DNA of 64,000 nt, from assembly GCA_016716405.1 (NCBI GenBank), contig JADJWK010000003.1:813322-877321 (forward strand), read 5' to 3'. Of this stretch, positions 62,509 to 64,000 are shown in pieces. The notes beneath the pieces are model-generated. The model was not told the DNA's origin. It saw nothing but the letters and a program-made list of their open reading frames with translations, and ran no database searches. The translations under genes and the position numbers were made by a program. Within the stretch, counting starts at the first letter, position 1. Every line of letters begins with the position of its first letter. Origin of the DNA: Candidatus Melainabacteria bacterium. GTDB lineage: Bacteria; Cyanobacteriota; Vampirovibrionia; Obscuribacterales; Obscuribacteraceae.

Positions 62509-64000
62509 ATGCCAGCAGACGAAGAACACCAAGACGAGGAACGCAACTCTGCCGGTGCGGGCGCAGGCTCGAAATTCTGCTGGTAACCAGGGCTCTCCAG
62601 GCAATCAGGAAGACCCCTCGCCCGGGCGCAAAACCCGGAATCTTTTTCAGGCAAACGAATCCGGATGCATTCGCCAATCAAGGCGACTGGACCCCGTCGG
62701 ATCAACGAGGATACAGCGGTCCGGTACCGCAGGCTCCTGGCTCAGATCAGCCGCAGGGCGGGCAGGATTCTCATACGGCCAGGAGTGCAGCCGGCGCAAA
62801 CCGGACAGATCCCACAGGCACAGCCTCAGCTGCCGGCTGAGACGGTGAATGATTTTTCGGCAGTCCCACTCGCTACCAGCAAGGCTCTGTTCTGGACGGC
62901 GAACTCGTCGACGGGAGCGCGAGTCAGACCAATCCCGCTTCGCCGGGAGCGGCAGGCGCACCCGGAGCAGCCCCCCTGGCAGCCCCCTCAGCAGCAGCAA
63001 CTGACGACTTCTTCGAGAGCGCTCCGCATAGGAATTCCGTGCCGGCTTCCGGTCAAGGACCCGGTCAAGCTCCGGGTCACATGCAGAGCCAGTCTCCGGG
63101 TCACATGCAGAGCCCGGCTCAGGGTCACATGCAGAGCCAGGCTCAGGGTCACATGCAGAGCCAGGCTCAGGGTCACATGCAGAGCCAGGCTCAGGGTCAC
63201 ATGCAGAGCCAGGCTCCTGGCCATATGCAGAGCCCGGCTCAGGGTCACAGCGGCCCCGGTCATGCTCCCGATGATGGTGCCCAGGGCTTGAAAGCACAGG
63301 GTAAAGACAGTCTCTTGAGCAGTATCCAGTCGGCCTTCTTCGATACGGGACAGCAAAAATCGCTTGCTCCCCACACAGCAAGACCGGCTCCCGAACCAGA
63401 TCCAGGATACGCTGCCAGCCAGTTTCCCGGTCCGGCGCCTCCCCCGCCCCCCCCAGAATTACCAACCAAACCAGAACTACGGTCAGAGCCAGGAACTGCT
63501 GCCGCACCAGCAGCAATACCAACATGCGCCTGCGCCCGCGCCCGCGTCTTCTCCGGCTCACGCCCCGGCTCCCACTCACGCTTCGGCTCACACACAAGTT
63601 CCGGCTCCCACTCACGCTCCAGGTCCCACTCAAGTTCCAGGTCCCGCGCAAGTTCCAGGTCCCACTCACGCTCCAGTCCCCACTCACGCTCCAGGTCCCA
63701 CTCCAGCTCCGTCACCAGCTCCTGCACCCAGCCTCGGTCAGGCACCTGGAAATTCACCTGGTATCGCGCCGGGCATTCCGCCCGGAATGGCTTCCGCCCC
63801 GTGCCGGCACAAGAGCCGGTAACTACGAGGGCGACGACTACGAATTCGACGACCGCCCTCGCCTCGACGCTCCTTTCTCTTCTCTTTGCCCAGGTCGCCC
63901 GCTCATGACCAATACGCAAACCTCAAGCCCATGGTCGGCGTTTTCACCCCGTCCGAAAAACAGAAACCGCTTTTGCCCGCCGACCAGATCCGCCCGGCTC
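62509..64000 (+). CDS. Long Pro/Gln-rich repeat protein, frameshifted, runs off the right edge
   Basis: A natural reading moves among three frames: MPADEEHQDEERNSAG at 62509; then ADGELVDGSAS-type and QPPQQQQ regions; eight GHMQSQAQ-type octapeptides (63070-63255); SLLSSIQSAFFDTGQQKS; Gln/Pro/His/Ala-rich THAPGPTQVPGP repeats (63540-63730); then YEGDDYEFDDRPRLDAPF and DQYANLKPMVGVFTPSEKQK at the edge. No known domain. Low-complexity, probably disordered; role unknown. Several indels are needed, as expected for repetitive, error-prone consensus. Confidence 0.6.
63070..63255 (+). repeat. 24-bp coding tandem repeat, eight units
   Basis: Seven units with GGTCACATGCAGAGCC or a one-to-two base variant at exact 24-bp spacing (63078, 63102, 63126, 63150, 63174, 63198, 63222) and a degenerate eighth at 63246. 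The central units are identical, indicating recent slippage or unequal crossing-over. They encode (A/S)(Q/P)GHMQS(Q/P). Confidence 0.92.

Noticed and set aside
63070..63255. CRISPR array
   Set aside because: The 24-bp units are contiguous with no unique spacers and are coding.
62647..63687. Minus-strand frame rich in CDPEPGSA repeats
   Set aside because: The repeats are the reverse translation of the plus-strand GHMQSQAQ repeats; no start context.

Overview
The window reads as bacterial chromosome with a ~38 kb mobile island in it. Protein kinase-like genes (an N-terminally disrupted Ser/Thr kinase at 1-1399 and a zinc-ribbon pseudokinase at 56923-58053), a DUF2934 protein, a fasciclin protein, a patatin lipase and a long Pro/Gln-repeat protein recall Obscuribacterales / Vampirovibrionia (non-photosynthetic Cyanobacteriota relatives). 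That placement is a tentative inference from gene style, not a proven assignment.

Layout. (1) 1-10.3 kb, chromosome: broken kinase, a HigBA-like toxin-antitoxin pair with a perfect palindromic operator, a methyltransferase-HNH fusion, a lipoprotein of unknown role, HAD hydrolase, fasciclin protein, truncated HDAC-like gene, folE, and a decayed FAD reductase. (2) 10.6-18.3 kb, accessory region: a rearranged IS3-family copy whose 5' half is inverted in place, a HEPN-like protein, a ScoMcrA-N/DUF6884 protein, a small coiled-coil membrane protein and two HTH-WYL regulators. A 19-nt palindrome occurs upstream of both a WYL gene and the ScoMcrA-like gene. (3) 18441-56460, an integrative mobilizable element inserted in a tRNA-Val(UAC) gene. 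It is bounded by a 53-bp direct repeat of the tRNA 3' part and carries a tyrosine integrase, two near-identical excisionase-type HTH proteins, a second IS3 copy, relaxase, RHH accessory protein, VirD4-like coupling protein, ssb and a RadC-like gene, but no visible VirB4/VirB6-type transfer channel. (4) 56.5-64 kb, chromosome: pseudokinase, Fur-family regulator, MerC-like protein, patatin lipase, DUF2934 protein and a repeat-rich protein running off the right edge.

The island cargo is mostly anti-phage type. It comprises a KGGVGR-motif ATPase with a small partner; a Druantia type III-like DruH/DruE pair followed by a RecB/Cas4-type nuclease; a 5mC methyltransferase-McrB-McrC operon with a divergent vsr; and a four-gene, mutually overlapping operon made of an unknown protein, a QueC-like PP-loop enzyme, an XRE-ImmA/IrrE regulator and a PIN toxin. 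The last is my best candidate for an undescribed system. A TPR-like protein follows next to attR.

A caveat runs through the whole window. Many otherwise well-conserved genes carry single-base indels, several of them in short homopolymers (MerC-like, patatin, DruE-like, tRNA-Leu). The pattern looks like uncorrected long-read consensus error, so most 'frameshifted' genes may be intact in the organism. The HDAC-like gene, the FAD reductase and IS copy 1 look truly decayed.
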